Assembly: GCA_965116345.1 (NCBI GenBank)
Contig: OZ220680.1
Span: forward strand, 1,550,001 to 1,614,000
From: VXYL01 sp965116345
GTDB lineage: Bacteria > Pseudomonadota > Gammaproteobacteria > Pseudomonadales > Azotimanducaceae
Length of the DNA stretch: 64,000 nt
Reading direction: 5' to 3'
In this document: piece after piece, positions 33,921 through 42,727 of the stretch
Position numbering within the stretch: position 1 is the first letter of the stretch
Layout: each line of letters begins with the position of its first letter
Position numbers and translations under genes: made by a program
The notes under the pieces: generated by a model
Told to the model about the DNA's origin: nothing
Databases searched by the model: none
The model's input: the letters and a program-made list of their open reading frames with translations, nothing else

Positions 33921-34988
33921 CCCTGCATCGGTGCCTCGCGTGGCGGACTCGCCGGTGCCCGCGTCGCCGGTCCCCCCCAACAGCGTCGTTCCGGTCTGTT
34001 GCGGCATCCCCCCGACGTAGCCCGGGCGGGCCGAGTAGCGGTATTCGGTCCGCCAGGGGGCATCCTCCGCGCCGGGCGTCAAGGTGATGCCGCGGACAAC
34101 GCGGGCACCGCCACCAGGCCACCAGGTCGACAGCCGGAGCATGGGCAGGGGAAAGCCGACCATCTCGGCGCGCACCACCGGCGGCGCGCGACCGGTCAAC
34201 TCGCGAATCCGGTCCGGCCTGACGATGGCGCTTTCGTGGCGTTCCTCGAGGAACGGTCCGAGCTTGTCCGGCTTGACGCCGAGGAGCGCGACCGCGAGGT
34301 CCGTGGGCATGGTGGTGAAGTTGAGGCCGGGCATGAGGCGCGGCGTCGACAGCTCACGCAAGCGGCGCCACTGGCCAGGCGCCAGCAGGTCGTCGGCACC
34401 GAGGACGTGGCCGAGTTCCATGGGATTCTGCAGGAACCAGTTGGCCGGCGGGGGGCGCCCGGCCTGTTGGTAGTCGAAGCGTTCGGCGCCGTCGAGGCTG
34501 AGGAGCTGGTTTCGGTCCACGTAGTCGACGAGGCGCGGCGTCAGGCGGGCGACGGCTTCGGGTGAGGCGCCGAGATGCTCCAACAAGACGGTCAACGCGC
34601 CGGTCCCGGGTGAGTTGATCGGCACGAGGCCGGCCTCGTCCTGGAGGGCGAATACCACGCCGCCCAGGCCGGCGTAGGGTTGGCCGGCGAGACCGAGTTC
34701 GCCGTCGCCAAAGTCGTCATCGGGCAACTCGTCGGGATCGGTGAACACCTGCTCGCGGGCGTGGACCAGGGCGCGGTGGTTGACGAAGTTGGTGGCCAGC
34801 AGATAGAGGACGGTGGCCTCGGTGCCGCGACGGTCGATCTCCGCCTGCAGCAGGAGCTTGGCCCGGCGGGCGTTGTCGACATGCTCGTCGGTGGCACGGT
34901 CCATGTAGGAGGCCAGTGCGGCCAACGCGACCAGTGCCCACAGCGTCGCGGCGAGAATGAAACCCTTCGGGGGGGCGCGGACACTCAC
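33918..34988 (-). CDS. gspK: Type II secretion minor pseudopilin GspK
   Basis: 356 aa, longer than other pseudopilins as expected for GspK, the tip subunit. The N-terminus (GFILAATLWALVALAALASY) is the pseudopilin helix with the prepilin-peptidase glycine, although the +5 glutamate is absent, which is usual for GspK. The large inserted domain has GLVPINSPGTGALTVLLEHL, LVDYVDRNQ and DYQQAGRPPPANW, motifs of the GspK alpha domain. GTG 34988 overlaps the gspJ stop (GTGA). The last codons (ESATRGTDAG) run into the MITE terminus, which supplies the TAG. Confidence 0.8.
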   Translation of the reverse strand: MSVRAPPKGFILAATLWALVALAALASYMDRATDEHVDNARRAKLLLQAEIDRRGTEATVLYLLATNFVNHRALVHAREQVFTDPDELPDDDFGDGELGLAGQPYAGLGGVVFALQDEAGLVPINSPGTGALTVLLEHLGASPEAVARLTPRLVDYVDRNQLLSLDGAERFDYQQAGRPPPANWFLQNPMELGHVLGADDLLAPGQWRRLRELSTPRLMPGLNFTTMPTDLAVALLGVKPDKLGPFLEERHESAIVRPDRIRELTGRAPPVVRAEMVGFPLPMLRLSTWWPGGGARVVRGITLTPGAEDAPWRTEYRYSARPGYVGGMPQQTGTTLLGGTGDAGTGESATRGTDAG

Positions 34989-35707
34989 AGGAAATCCTCT
35001 TCGCTAATGAAAGGGGTGGGCGAAGGCTCCACGTGGCCGGTCCAGAGAACATGGTCATCACCCGCCACGAGGCGGACCAGGCGCGGCGTCCTCGGGGACT
35101 CGGCCTCGACCAGCCAGCGGTCCTGCCAGGTGGCGGGCGCGTCCGCGGTCGCCATGCCGGTGGATCCGCCCGAGGTGGCCGCTTGGATGGCGGCTTCGAG
35201 GGCGCTCAAGGGTTCCGCCGCGACCCCCGGTGCGCCGGTGGCGTACTGGAACGACAGTGCGGCGTCTTCGGTCCTGTGGACGTGCCACTCGACGGCGGGG
35301 GCTGCGGTGGCGGGGTCGACGATGGCGGCGTATTCGGCGTAGACCACGGTCGAGGCGATCTCGTCGCTCGTCACCGACCAGCGGACGGTGACCGGGGTGC
35401 CCGGTTGGGCGTGCAGCGGCTCCAGGGTTATGCCCGTGAACGACGTGCCGTCGCCCTGGAACCGGCGCGCGGAGAGGCTGTACGGCACGATGCCGCGCAC
35501 GCTGGTCGCGAACCACTGCTGACCGAGTGTCTCCGACGCGGCGGTGCGGAAGTGGCGGGTGACCGTCTCGTAGCGGGCGGTGAACAGGCTCAGGCCCTCG
35601 AGCACGAGACCCACGAGCAGCGACAGGATCACGAAGGTGACCAGGAGTTCCACCAACGTCAGTCCGGCGCGGCGGCTGGAGCGGATGCGGATTGGGGTGG
35701 CGGGCAT
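34985..35707 (-). CDS. gspJ: Type II secretion minor pseudopilin GspJ
   Basis: 240 aa. The prepilin motif AGLTLVELLVTFVILSLLVG carries the conserved +5 glutamate, followed by a beta-rich globular part with a VRLVAGDDHVLWTGHV strand near the end. Position third from last among the pseudopilins and length fit GspJ, which binds GspI and GspK at the pilus tip. Assignment within H/I/J rests mainly on gene order. Confidence 0.75.
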   Translation of the reverse strand: MPATPIRIRSSRRAGLTLVELLVTFVILSLLVGLVLEGLSLFTARYETVTRHFRTAASETLGQQWFATSVRGIVPYSLSARRFQGDGTSFTGITLEPLHAQPGTPVTVRWSVTSDEIASTVVYAEYAAIVDPATAAPAVEWHVHRTEDAALSFQYATGAPGVAAEPLSALEAAIQAATSGGSTGMATADAPATWQDRWLVEAESPRTPRLVRLVAGDDHVLWTGHVEPSPTPFISEEDFL

Positions 35708-35728
35708 CTCTGCTGTGCTCAGATGTGC

Positions 35729-36172
35729 TCAGGGATCGAAGTCGAAGAAGAAGCCGCGCACCTTCTTGTAGCCCACGACCCGCAGGTGCCAGGTGCCCAG
35801 GGTGCGGCCGTTTTCGATGACCGTGAACTCGACCTGGTAGAGGCCGAGGTCGAAGTCGCCCATGGCGCCGGACGGAGTCTGGCCCGTGCGGATCGGCTCG
35901 ACGAGAGTCGATTGCCAGTCGACTTCGGCGGCACCGAAGACCAGCTGGCCCTTCGGCTGCATCATGGGGTTGACGGCGGCCAGGTGCTCGACGGCGTTGC
36001 GCACCACGAGGGTCTGCCGGGAGACGTCGTTGGCGCGACCGAGGGCGAACAGGTTGCTGTCGAGGAGGCCGTAGAGCGCCATGGCCCCGGCGGCGAAGAT
36101 GGCCAAGGCGATGGAGCTCTCGAGCAGCGTGAAACCTCGGAAGCGCTGGTGGCCGGGGCGGGAGCGGGTCAT
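35729..36172 (-). CDS. gspI: Type II secretion minor pseudopilin GspI
   Basis: 147 aa with prepilin motif RGFTLLESSIALAIFAAGAM and the short soluble domain of GspI (RQTLVVRNAVEHLAAVNPM; LGTWHLRVVGYKKV). Start at ATG 36172, four bases after the gspH stop. It helps initiate the pseudopilus with GspJ and GspK. Confidence 0.75.
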   Translation of the reverse strand: MTRSRPGHQRFRGFTLLESSIALAIFAAGAMALYGLLDSNLFALGRANDVSRQTLVVRNAVEHLAAVNPMMQPKGQLVFGAAEVDWQSTLVEPIRTGQTPSGAMGDFDLGLYQVEFTVIENGRTLGTWHLRVVGYKKVRGFFFDFDP

Positions 36173-36176
36173 CCTG

Positions 36177-36695
36177 TCACCCCTCGGCCGTCTCGACGCG
36201 GCAGTAGGGCGGCACGAGTTCCACCTTAAGCGGCGGCGCGTCGTCGTGCTCCAGCGCCAGGCGACCACCGAGGCAGGCACCGGTGGCACGGACGACCAGT
36301 GGAGCGTCGAGGTAGAGGCGCCAGCCGTCCGGGATGTCCAGGCGGTGGACCGGCAGGCCCGTGAGTTCGTGGACGGGCGACGCGGTTTGCGCTTCGGTGT
36401 CCGGGTTCGCTGCCGCCTGCGCGTCGAGTTCGTCGAGCTCATCGGTGCCGAGGATGACGAAGCCGCCACCCTGAAGCATGGCTTCGGTGCCGAGCCCGGT
36501 GATCTGGTTGAGGATCAGGTCGCGTTCGGAACTTCGGCTCACGCTGCCGGTGAAGCGTTCCAGATTCGGCAGGACCAAAGCACCGATGACGCCGAGGAGG
36601 GCGAGGACCACGAGGAGTTCCACCAGGGTGATGCCCCGCGACGGCCGTCGCCCACGCGGTGCGCCGGCACGTCCCTGTGGCGATCCAAGGGACAT
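36177..36695 (-). CDS. gspH: Type II secretion minor pseudopilin GspH
   Basis: 172 aa. The prepilin cleavage motif RGITLVELLVVLALLGVIGA has the conserved glutamate, followed by a globular domain (GTEAMLQGGGFVILGTDELD; VVRATGACLGGRLALEHDD). Order between gspG and gspI gives the assignment. A 62-base gap separates it from gspG. Confidence 0.72.
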   Translation of the reverse strand: MSLGSPQGRAGAPRGRRPSRGITLVELLVVLALLGVIGALVLPNLERFTGSVSRSSERDLILNQITGLGTEAMLQGGGFVILGTDELDELDAQAAANPDTEAQTASPVHELTGLPVHRLDIPDGWRLYLDAPLVVRATGACLGGRLALEHDDAPPLKVELVPPYCRVETAEG

Positions 36696-36757
36696 ATGTG
36701 GCCGTGACACCACGTTCACCAAGGATTTGTCGTGCACCCGCGACGGGACGCCGGACG

Positions 36758-37222
36758 TCAGGACGACTCGGAGGGGGTGTCCGGGAGGAATCCGATGTCG
36801 GCGGCGTTGCCCTGCCCGCCCACGGCCTTGTCGTCGCCGAGGGAGTAGAGCGCCAGTCCCTGCAGGTTGTTCGCCGGAACCTGGTAGCGGTAGGGCGTTT
36901 GCCACGGGTCGGCCGGAACCTCGCCGGTGAGATAAGGCCCCTTCCAGTATTCGCCGACGTCTGCCGGCGCTTCCATGAGCGCGACCAGACCCTGGGCGGT
37001 GGTCGGATAGCTGCCGACGTCCAACCGATAGGTCTGCAGGGCGTTGTGGAGCATCTTGATCTGCGTCTCCGCCGCCTGGACCTTGGCCTGATCCGCTCTT
37101 GCCCAGTAGTTGGGCAGCACGAGTCCCATCAGGAGGCCGAGGATGACGAGCACGACCATCAGTTCCAGCAGCGAGAAACCGCAGGCCGGGCACCGCCGCC
37201 GGTGTTTAGAGCGGCACTTCAT
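36758..37222 (-). CDS. gspG: Type II secretion major pseudopilin GspG
   Basis: 154 aa, strongly conserved: prepilin motif CGFSLLELMVVLVILGLLMG, then the family segment AAETQIKMLHNALQTYRLD, SYPTTAQGLVALMEAP, GPYLTGEVPADPWQTPYRY and the C-terminal LYSLGDDKAVGGQGNAADIG carrying the calcium-site acidic residues. It forms the pseudopilus shaft. The start overlaps the end of gspF by 17 bases. Confidence 0.92.
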   Translation of the reverse strand: MKCRSKHRRRCPACGFSLLELMVVLVILGLLMGLVLPNYWARADQAKVQAAETQIKMLHNALQTYRLDVGSYPTTAQGLVALMEAPADVGEYWKGPYLTGEVPADPWQTPYRYQVPANNLQGLALYSLGDDKAVGGQGNAADIGFLPDTPSESS

Positions 37223-38399
37223 TAATGGTCACCATGGCCAGAATGACGCCAATCATTATCGCGCCGAGGACCGCGCCTATCAACAGGATGGCAACCGGCT
37301 CGATGAGGGTCAGGACACGCTTCATGCGGCGCGCACTGTTCTCCTCGTAGAGGGTCGCCAGCGCCCGCATCATTTCCGCGAGTTGACCCGACTGTTCGCC
37401 CACCCGGACGAGGTTGTAGCCGGTGGGGGTGAGGGCGTTGTGCTTGTCGAGCGCCGCCGACAGGTTCTCGCCGCCACGGACGTCCACCAGGGCCCGGTCG
37501 AGGATCGTGCGGCGGCGGCTAATACGCACGCCGCGGGCGGCGAGACGCAGGGCGGCGATCATCTCGACGCGGCTTTCGAGCATGGCACCCATGGACGATG
37601 CCCAGCGGGCGGTGTCGGCTTCCGTGTACCACTGTCCGAGGAGCGGGAAGCGGGCGATGGCGTCCACCGCGCGCTGGCGGATGTTCCTGTTGCGAAAGAG
37701 GACGACGAGGACTGCCACGATCGCCGCGAGGACGAGGACGACGAGCCAGACGTTGTCGTTGAACCACAGGCCGGCGCCGAGGACGATGTTCGAGATCATG
37801 GGCAGTTCCTTGCCGCCCTCGAGCAGGTTGGCGAAACGGGGGACGACGAAGACGAACACGGCGAGCACGGCGGCGATGCCGGAGGCCACCAGGATCGTCG
37901 GGTAGGCCAGCGCCGAGCGCATGTCGGCGGCGACCCGTTCATCGACCTCCATCTGTTCGACCGCCTGGCCCAGGGAGGCGGCGAGGCGGCCGGTCTGCTC
38001 GCCCGCCTCGATCAGGTGGTAGACGTAGTCGGGCAGCGGCAGTTCGGCGGCGCGCAGGGCGGCGAGGAAGTTCGCGCCGCGCACGAGTTCGCGTGACATC
38101 CGGCTGAAGGCGTCGGCCAGCGCCGGGTGGTAGCTGCCCTGGCCCTGGGAACGAACGGCTTCGCCCAGGGGGACGCCGGAACGCAGGAGCGTCGCGAGTT
38201 CGCGCAGACCGACGACCACGTCCGCTGGGCGGAGTCGGCGGCGGAACAGCGACGGGGCGGGGGGCGGCGTCTCGTTGACGGCGACTACCGTGTGGCCTTC
38301 TCCCAGGCGGCGCGTGACCTCGGCGGCGGAGGCGGCCTCCATCTGGCCCTTGGTCAGCTCGCCGTCGCCGTTGACGAGTTCGTAGTCGTAATGGGGCAT
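37206..38399 (-). CDS. gspF: Type II secretion platform protein GspF
   Basis: About 397 aa with two T2SF domains: VVGLRELATLLRSGVPLGEA near residue 65 with YHLIEAGEQTGRLAASLGQA, and ADTARWASSMGAMLESRVEM with NLVRVGEQSGQLAEMM. Three transmembrane helices are at ALAYPTILVASGIAAVLAVF, NVWLVVLVLAAIVAVLVVLF and PVAILLIGAVLGAIMIGVIL. It sits at the centre of the inner-membrane platform over GspE. ATG 38399 was taken; ATG 38405 adds two residues. Confidence 0.92.
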   Translation of the reverse strand: MPHYDYELVNGDGELTKGQMEAASAAEVTRRLGEGHTVVAVNETPPPAPSLFRRRLRPADVVVGLRELATLLRSGVPLGEAVRSQGQGSYHPALADAFSRMSRELVRGANFLAALRAAELPLPDYVYHLIEAGEQTGRLAASLGQAVEQMEVDERVAADMRSALAYPTILVASGIAAVLAVFVFVVPRFANLLEGGKELPMISNIVLGAGLWFNDNVWLVVLVLAAIVAVLVVLFRNRNIRQRAVDAIARFPLLGQWYTEADTARWASSMGAMLESRVEMIAALRLAARGVRISRRRTILDRALVDVRGGENLSAALDKHNALTPTGYNLVRVGEQSGQLAEMMRALATLYEENSARRMKRVLTLIEPVAILLIGAVLGAIMIGVILAMVTINEVPL

Positions 38400-38406
38400 G
38401 GTCAAC

Positions 38407-38456
38407 CCGTCGGGGCGACGGCGCGCCCTGGCGGGCGCGTTACCCTCGCCCGCGGC
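38407..38456. repeat. Palindromic element between gspE and gspF
   Basis: GTCGGGGCGACGGCGCGCC-CTGGCGGGCGCG..ACCCTCGCCC forms a GC hairpin resembling the element at 31333. It sits in the short gap between gspE and gspF, where such REP-like hairpins can protect mRNA ends. Confidence 0.5.
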
Positions 38457-38498
38457 TCATGGTCCGCGCGGGTCGGCGGGACGGGACAAACCCATCCC

Positions 38499-40178
38499 CT
38501 AGGTGTCTTCGACATGGCTCATGGCTTGGCGCAGGACCTCGTCGGCGGTGGTCTTGCCGTGGGAGGCCTTGATCAAGCCGTCGGCGAGCAGGGTGCGGTG
38601 GCCCTGTTCCTGGTACGCGAAGCGGCGGAGGTCGTTCAGGGGGGTGCCGGAGACGATCAGGTCCTGGAGTTCGGCGGTCACGGGGATCAGTTCGTAGATG
38701 CCCATTCGGCCGCGGTAGCCGGTGTCCTGGCAGGCTTCGCAGCCCACCGCGCGGGCCCATTGGTCGCCCAGCAGTTCGGCAGGCACGGCGTCCAGCAGTT
38801 CGGTTGCCAGCGCCGGGGGGTCGTCGGATTCGGCACAGTGGGGGCAGAGTCTGCGCACCAGGCGCTGGGCCTGGACGCCCTGCAGGGTCGCGGCGACCTG
38901 GAAGGGCTCGACGCCCATGTCGATCAGGCGGGTGAAGCTCGACACGGCGTCGTTGGTGTGCACGGTGGACAGTACGATGTGGCCGGTCAGCGCCGAGCGC
39001 ATGGCGATCTCGGCGGTCTCGAGGTCGCGGATCTCGCCGATCATGATGACGTCGGGGTCGTGGCGGAGGATGTGGCGCAACGCTTTCGCAAAGGTGTAGC
39101 CGATCTCGGCGTGGACCTGGATCTGGGTGATGGTGGGCATCTGGTACTCGACCGGGTCCTCGACGGTGATGATCTTGCGGATGCCGTCGTCGATGTACTC
39201 CAGCGCCCCCGCGAGGGAGGTGGACTTGCCGCAGCCGGTGGGACCGGTGACCAGGATGATGCCGTTGCTGGCGCTCATCCAGCCCTGAAACATGGCGAGG
39301 TGGTCGGGCTCCATGCCGAGGCTCGCCAAGGCGTACTCCTCGCCGCGGTCCTGGGCGAGCAGACGCAGGACGATGGACTCGCCGAAGGCGCACGGCACAG
39401 TGGACACGCGGATCTCCATGTCCTTGCCGGAGATGCGCTCGCTGATGCGGCCGTCCTGGGGGAGGCGGCGTTCGGCGATGTCGATTTCGGAGATCAGCTT
39501 GATGCGCGAGGCGACGGCGGGGAAGCGGTCGATGGGCTGCGACAGCCGGGAGTGCAGGACGCCGTCGACGCGCATGCGCACGGTGAAGTGCTCCTCGGCG
39601 GGCTCGATGTGGATGTCCGAGGCGTTGAGGTCCACGGCCTGGGAGAGGAGGTTGTTGACGAGTTCGATGACCGGCGCCTCCTCGGCCATCTCGCGCAGCG
39701 CCTTGGCGTCGTCCCCGGAGAACAACTCCTCCATGGCGCGTTCCTTGCGCACGGAATCGAGCAGGCGGTCGATCTGGTGGTTGGCGGCCAGGTGGTATTC
39801 GACGTTCTCGCCGGGATAGAAATAGTTGAAGGTCTCGATCAGGGCGCTGTCGCTGATGTCCTTGGCGATGCAGCAGAGGTGGCCGTTGTTCTGCCAGACG
39901 ACGGCGGCGTGATCGAGGAACCACTCGAGCTTGATTTCCGAGGCCGCCATGCAGCGGTACACGTCGAGGTTTTCGGGGAGTTCGCCGTCGTCCCTGAGGT
40001 AGGTGGCGCCGAGTTGGTGGGAGAGCGTCTCGAGAAGAACGTCTTCGGAGATCGCACCCGTTCTGAGCAGCAAGGCGCCGAGCTTGCCGCCGGCGGTCCG
40101 CTGGATGTAAAGGGCACGGTCGACGTCCGCCTGCTGGATGGCGTTGCGTTCGACCAGTAGTTCGCCTATGCGCTTCAC
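38499..40178 (-). CDS. gspE: Type II secretion ATPase GspE
   Basis: 559 aa from GTG 40178 (KRIGELLVERNAIQQADVDR, the GspE-N/MshEN start); ATG 40247 would add 23 residues and neither has a clear ribosome site. Motifs are NASDIHIEPAEEHFTVRMRV, Walker A VTGPTGCGKSTSLAGALEYI, Asp box ITVEDPVEYQMPTITQIQV, Walker B RHDPDVIMIGEIRDLETAEI, His box STVHTNDAVSSFTRL and the zinc tetracysteine (CPHC...CEACQDTGYRGR). It energises pseudopilus assembly from the cytoplasm. It is the first gene of the operon. Confidence 0.93.
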   Translation of the reverse strand: MKRIGELLVERNAIQQADVDRALYIQRTAGGKLGALLLRTGAISEDVLLETLSHQLGATYLRDDGELPENLDVYRCMAASEIKLEWFLDHAAVVWQNNGHLCCIAKDISDSALIETFNYFYPGENVEYHLAANHQIDRLLDSVRKERAMEELFSGDDAKALREMAEEAPVIELVNNLLSQAVDLNASDIHIEPAEEHFTVRMRVDGVLHSRLSQPIDRFPAVASRIKLISEIDIAERRLPQDGRISERISGKDMEIRVSTVPCAFGESIVLRLLAQDRGEEYALASLGMEPDHLAMFQGWMSASNGIILVTGPTGCGKSTSLAGALEYIDDGIRKIITVEDPVEYQMPTITQIQVHAEIGYTFAKALRHILRHDPDVIMIGEIRDLETAEIAMRSALTGHIVLSTVHTNDAVSSFTRLIDMGVEPFQVAATLQGVQAQRLVRRLCPHCAESDDPPALATELLDAVPAELLGDQWARAVGCEACQDTGYRGRMGIYELIPVTAELQDLIVSGTPLNDLRRFAYQEQGHRTLLADGLIKASHGKTTADEVLRQAMSHVEDT

Positions 40179-40351
40179 ATGCCAATGATACTCGGCGCTG
40201 CGGAGCGGAACACGTCGCGCGTTGGGCTGACTTCCCAATTCCGACATCAAGTGGCGCGCCGCCTCGGCAGGTGGAGGCCGGATGCACTGGCGGCGAAGGC
40301 GCAGGTGGAGACTTCCGAGCAAGTCCGGCCCTTCTGGCGCTTGTAGAGACC

Positions 40352-40364
40352 AGACCTTCCCTAG
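40352..40364. repeat. Solo IS5-like end AGACCTTCCCTAG
   Basis: Identical to the inner arm of the left hairpin of the MITE at 8040-8201. Its CTA is the stop codon of the minus-strand gene starting at 42604. The stretch 40179-40351 holds nothing else that I recognise apart from the likely gspE promoter. Confidence 0.5.
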
Positions 40365-42604
40365 TCCGACCCCTTCGAGCCCGGACCGCCCCAGCGGATG
40401 ACGCCGGCCAGATTTGAGAAGTCGTCCCGCCAACTGCGCTGGTCGGTGAAGTCCAGCGGTTGCCAACGGGCGCCGAGTTCGAGGCCTTCGAGGGTGGCTT
40501 CGTCGCGGGTCACGGCGACCCAATGGGAAGGTACGGCGGTGGGATCGGCAAGCGTATCGATGTCGCGCAGGAAGCTTCTCCGGGCCGCGTATCCGCCCTC
40601 GGCGACGGCGCCGGCGACCACCGGTTCGAGGTCGAGAAGGCGGTTGGAGATGTGCGCCAGCAGGACGCCGTCGGACTTGAGCCGCGACAGGTAGAGGGCA
40701 AATGCCTCCTGGGTCAGGAGATGCGTCGGGATGGCGTCGGAGGTAAACGCCTCGAGCACCAGCAGATCGAAGTATCCGACCGGTTCCCGGGCGAGCGTCA
40801 GTCGGGCATCGCCCACGACCACGGGCGCGGCCGGATCGTGCCGCGCCATCATGTCGAAATGGCCGCTGTCCAGGGCCAGCCAGACGATCAACGGGTCGAT
40901 CTCGTAGTAGCGCCACACCTCGTCGTTGCGGCGGTGGTAGGCGAGAGCGCCGGAACCGAGTCCGACGATCCCCACCGTGGGTGGCACGGCGCGCGTGCGC
41001 AGCTTGTCGAGCAGGTCGACCGCCGGACTGGCGGCGGTGTGATAGGTGGTGGGTTTGACGACGCCGTCATCCGGCATCCACTGGCCGCCGTGATTGGTGG
41101 TGCCGTGGATGAGGCTGCGGGTCGGCGGATCGTCGGTCTCACCTACCCGGTATACGCCGAAGAAGCTGCGCCCGGTCCACACCGTGGTATCGCTCGTCAG
41201 AGGACGAACCGAGGTGATCAGCAGTGCCCCGATGCACAACGCGAAGGCCGCCGGGCGGGGGCGCCGTGACAACACCACCACGGCGAGACCGGCCATCAGC
41301 ACCATCCACACCCGACGCGGCGTGGGCAGACCGGCCCAATCCAGCAGCGGGCCCGTGGACAGCACCGCCACCGCGATGCCACCCGCCAGCACCAGGTCGC
41401 TGGTTTTAAGGCGCGGGCCGGGTGGGCTTTCGCCGCCGAGCACCCGGGGCAGCAGGGCCGCGGCAAACACCAGTGCGATGGGATACTCCAGCACCGAGTC
41501 GAACACCACGGGCGCGAGGAGCGCGACCAGTGCGCCGCCGGTCAGGCCGCCGAGGGACAGGAAGAGATAGAACTCGGTGAGTGACGCCGCGGGCGGACGG
41601 CGCCGGGCCAGTTCGCCGTGGCAGGCGAGGGCGATGCAGAAAAACGCGCCGAGGTGCAGCGGCAGGAAGATGCCCGCCGGTTCACGCCAGAGGAATGCGG
41701 CGGCGAGCACCACGAGGCCCAGCGACATGGCCCGGGCGGAGCCGGACAGCGGGATCAGCGGGCGCCGGGCGAAGGCGTTCACGAAGGTCAGCAGGTACAA
41801 CGCCAATGGCACCACCCAAAGCAGCGGTGCCGAGGCGATGTCGGTGCTGATATGCGCCGTCACGCCGAGCAGCAGCGCCGACGGAACCGCGCTGTAGGCA
41901 AGCCAGCCGGCGCGCTGTCGCCACGACACCGGTGTCGCGTCTCGACCGCCGGGGAACGCTGCGGCGGCGCGTTGCGAATCGGGGCGCGTGGCCGTCAGGG
42001 TTGCGCTCACGCCGCAGGCGATGACGCCGATTGCGAGCGCGACGAAACCGATCGACCACATCGTGGACTGCGCGCCGGTCGGGAGCAGCGGCTCCAGCAC
42101 GAACGGAAACGCCAGCAGTACGGCGACGCTGCCGGCGTTGCTGGCCGCGTACAGGAAATAGGGGTCGTCGGCGTGCGGGTGGTCGCCAAGCGAAAACCAC
42201 CGTTGCAGCAGCGGCGCCGTCGAGGCGAGGGCGAAGAACGGTGCGCCGAGCGAAACGAACAGCACCGCCAGGAACCAGGTTGCGGGTGCGGCGGTATCCG
42301 GGTGCCAGCCTTCGACGACGGCCACGGGCAGCGCCAGCGCCGCCACGCCGAGCACCAGCACGTGAACGCCGATTTGGATCCGCACGCCGAGCCACCGGGT
42401 CAGGGCGTGGGCGTAGGCGTAACCGGCCAGCAGCATGGCCTGGAAGAACACCATCGCGGTGTTCCACACCAGCGGCGCACCGCCGAGCAACGGCAGCGCC
42501 ATCTTGGTGAACAGCGGCTGAATCCAGAACAGCAGCACGGCACCCGCGAACACGGTGGCCGTGAACATCGCGGCCAGCGCCGTCTGCCTGGGATCCTTGA
42601 GCAT
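40361..42604 (-). CDS. Fused integral-membrane / spermidine-synthase-like protein
   Basis: 747 aa. The first ~480 residues contain about 12 hydrophobic helices (LAAMFTATVFAGAVLLFWIQ; WFLAVLFVSLGAPFFALAST; FFCIALACHGELARRRPPA). The C-terminal ~230 residues form a class I SAM-dependent fold: GIVGLGSGALAYH (glycine-rich loop), YYEIDPLIVWLA (acidic end of strand 2), VVVGDARLTLAREP, FDLLVLEAFTSDAIPTHLLT and GVLLAHISNRLL. This is the layout of the 'spermine/spermidine synthase-like with MFS-type helices' family. Whether it makes a polyamine is unknown. It stands alone between gspE and tadG; its stop codon is provided by a repeat end. Confidence 0.75.
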   Translation of the reverse strand: MLKDPRQTALAAMFTATVFAGAVLLFWIQPLFTKMALPLLGGAPLVWNTAMVFFQAMLLAGYAYAHALTRWLGVRIQIGVHVLVLGVAALALPVAVVEGWHPDTAAPATWFLAVLFVSLGAPFFALASTAPLLQRWFSLGDHPHADDPYFLYAASNAGSVAVLLAFPFVLEPLLPTGAQSTMWSIGFVALAIGVIACGVSATLTATRPDSQRAAAAFPGGRDATPVSWRQRAGWLAYSAVPSALLLGVTAHISTDIASAPLLWVVPLALYLLTFVNAFARRPLIPLSGSARAMSLGLVVLAAAFLWREPAGIFLPLHLGAFFCIALACHGELARRRPPAASLTEFYLFLSLGGLTGGALVALLAPVVFDSVLEYPIALVFAAALLPRVLGGESPPGPRLKTSDLVLAGGIAVAVLSTGPLLDWAGLPTPRRVWMVLMAGLAVVVLSRRPRPAAFALCIGALLITSVRPLTSDTTVWTGRSFFGVYRVGETDDPPTRSLIHGTTNHGGQWMPDDGVVKPTTYHTAASPAVDLLDKLRTRAVPPTVGIVGLGSGALAYHRRNDEVWRYYEIDPLIVWLALDSGHFDMMARHDPAAPVVVGDARLTLAREPVGYFDLLVLEAFTSDAIPTHLLTQEAFALYLSRLKSDGVLLAHISNRLLDLEPVVAGAVAEGGYAARRSFLRDIDTLADPTAVPSHWVAVTRDEATLEGLELGARWQPLDFTDQRSWRDDFSNLAGVIRWGGPGSKGSD

Positions 42605-42612
42605 GGCGAGTC

Positions 42613-42717
42613 TCAGGGGCGCAGGGCCATCGTCGCCACGGCCGCCGCGTTGATGCAGACGACGACCCCACCGAAGACGATGAAACCGAGCACGGTCACG
42701 GTCCTGTAGATTGGCAC
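42613..42717 (-). CDS. Possible 34-aa single-span microprotein
   Basis: The minus strand has a GTG-started frame, PIYRTVTVLGFIVFGG then VVVCINAAAVATMALRP and TGA, predicting one transmembrane helix. It ends eight bases before the large membrane/SAM-domain gene and would fill the gap after tadG. Hydrophobic bias alone is weak evidence, and no ribosome site is obvious. Confidence 0.3.
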   Translation of the reverse strand: MPIYRTVTVLGFIVFGGVVVCINAAAVATMALRP

Positions 42718-42727
42718 GATCCCTCGG

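Noticed and set aside
38127..40160. 677-codon plus-strand frame opposite gspF/gspE
   Set aside because: Antisense shadow rich in Gly/Val/Asp with no motif; the GspE frame has all ATPase boxes.
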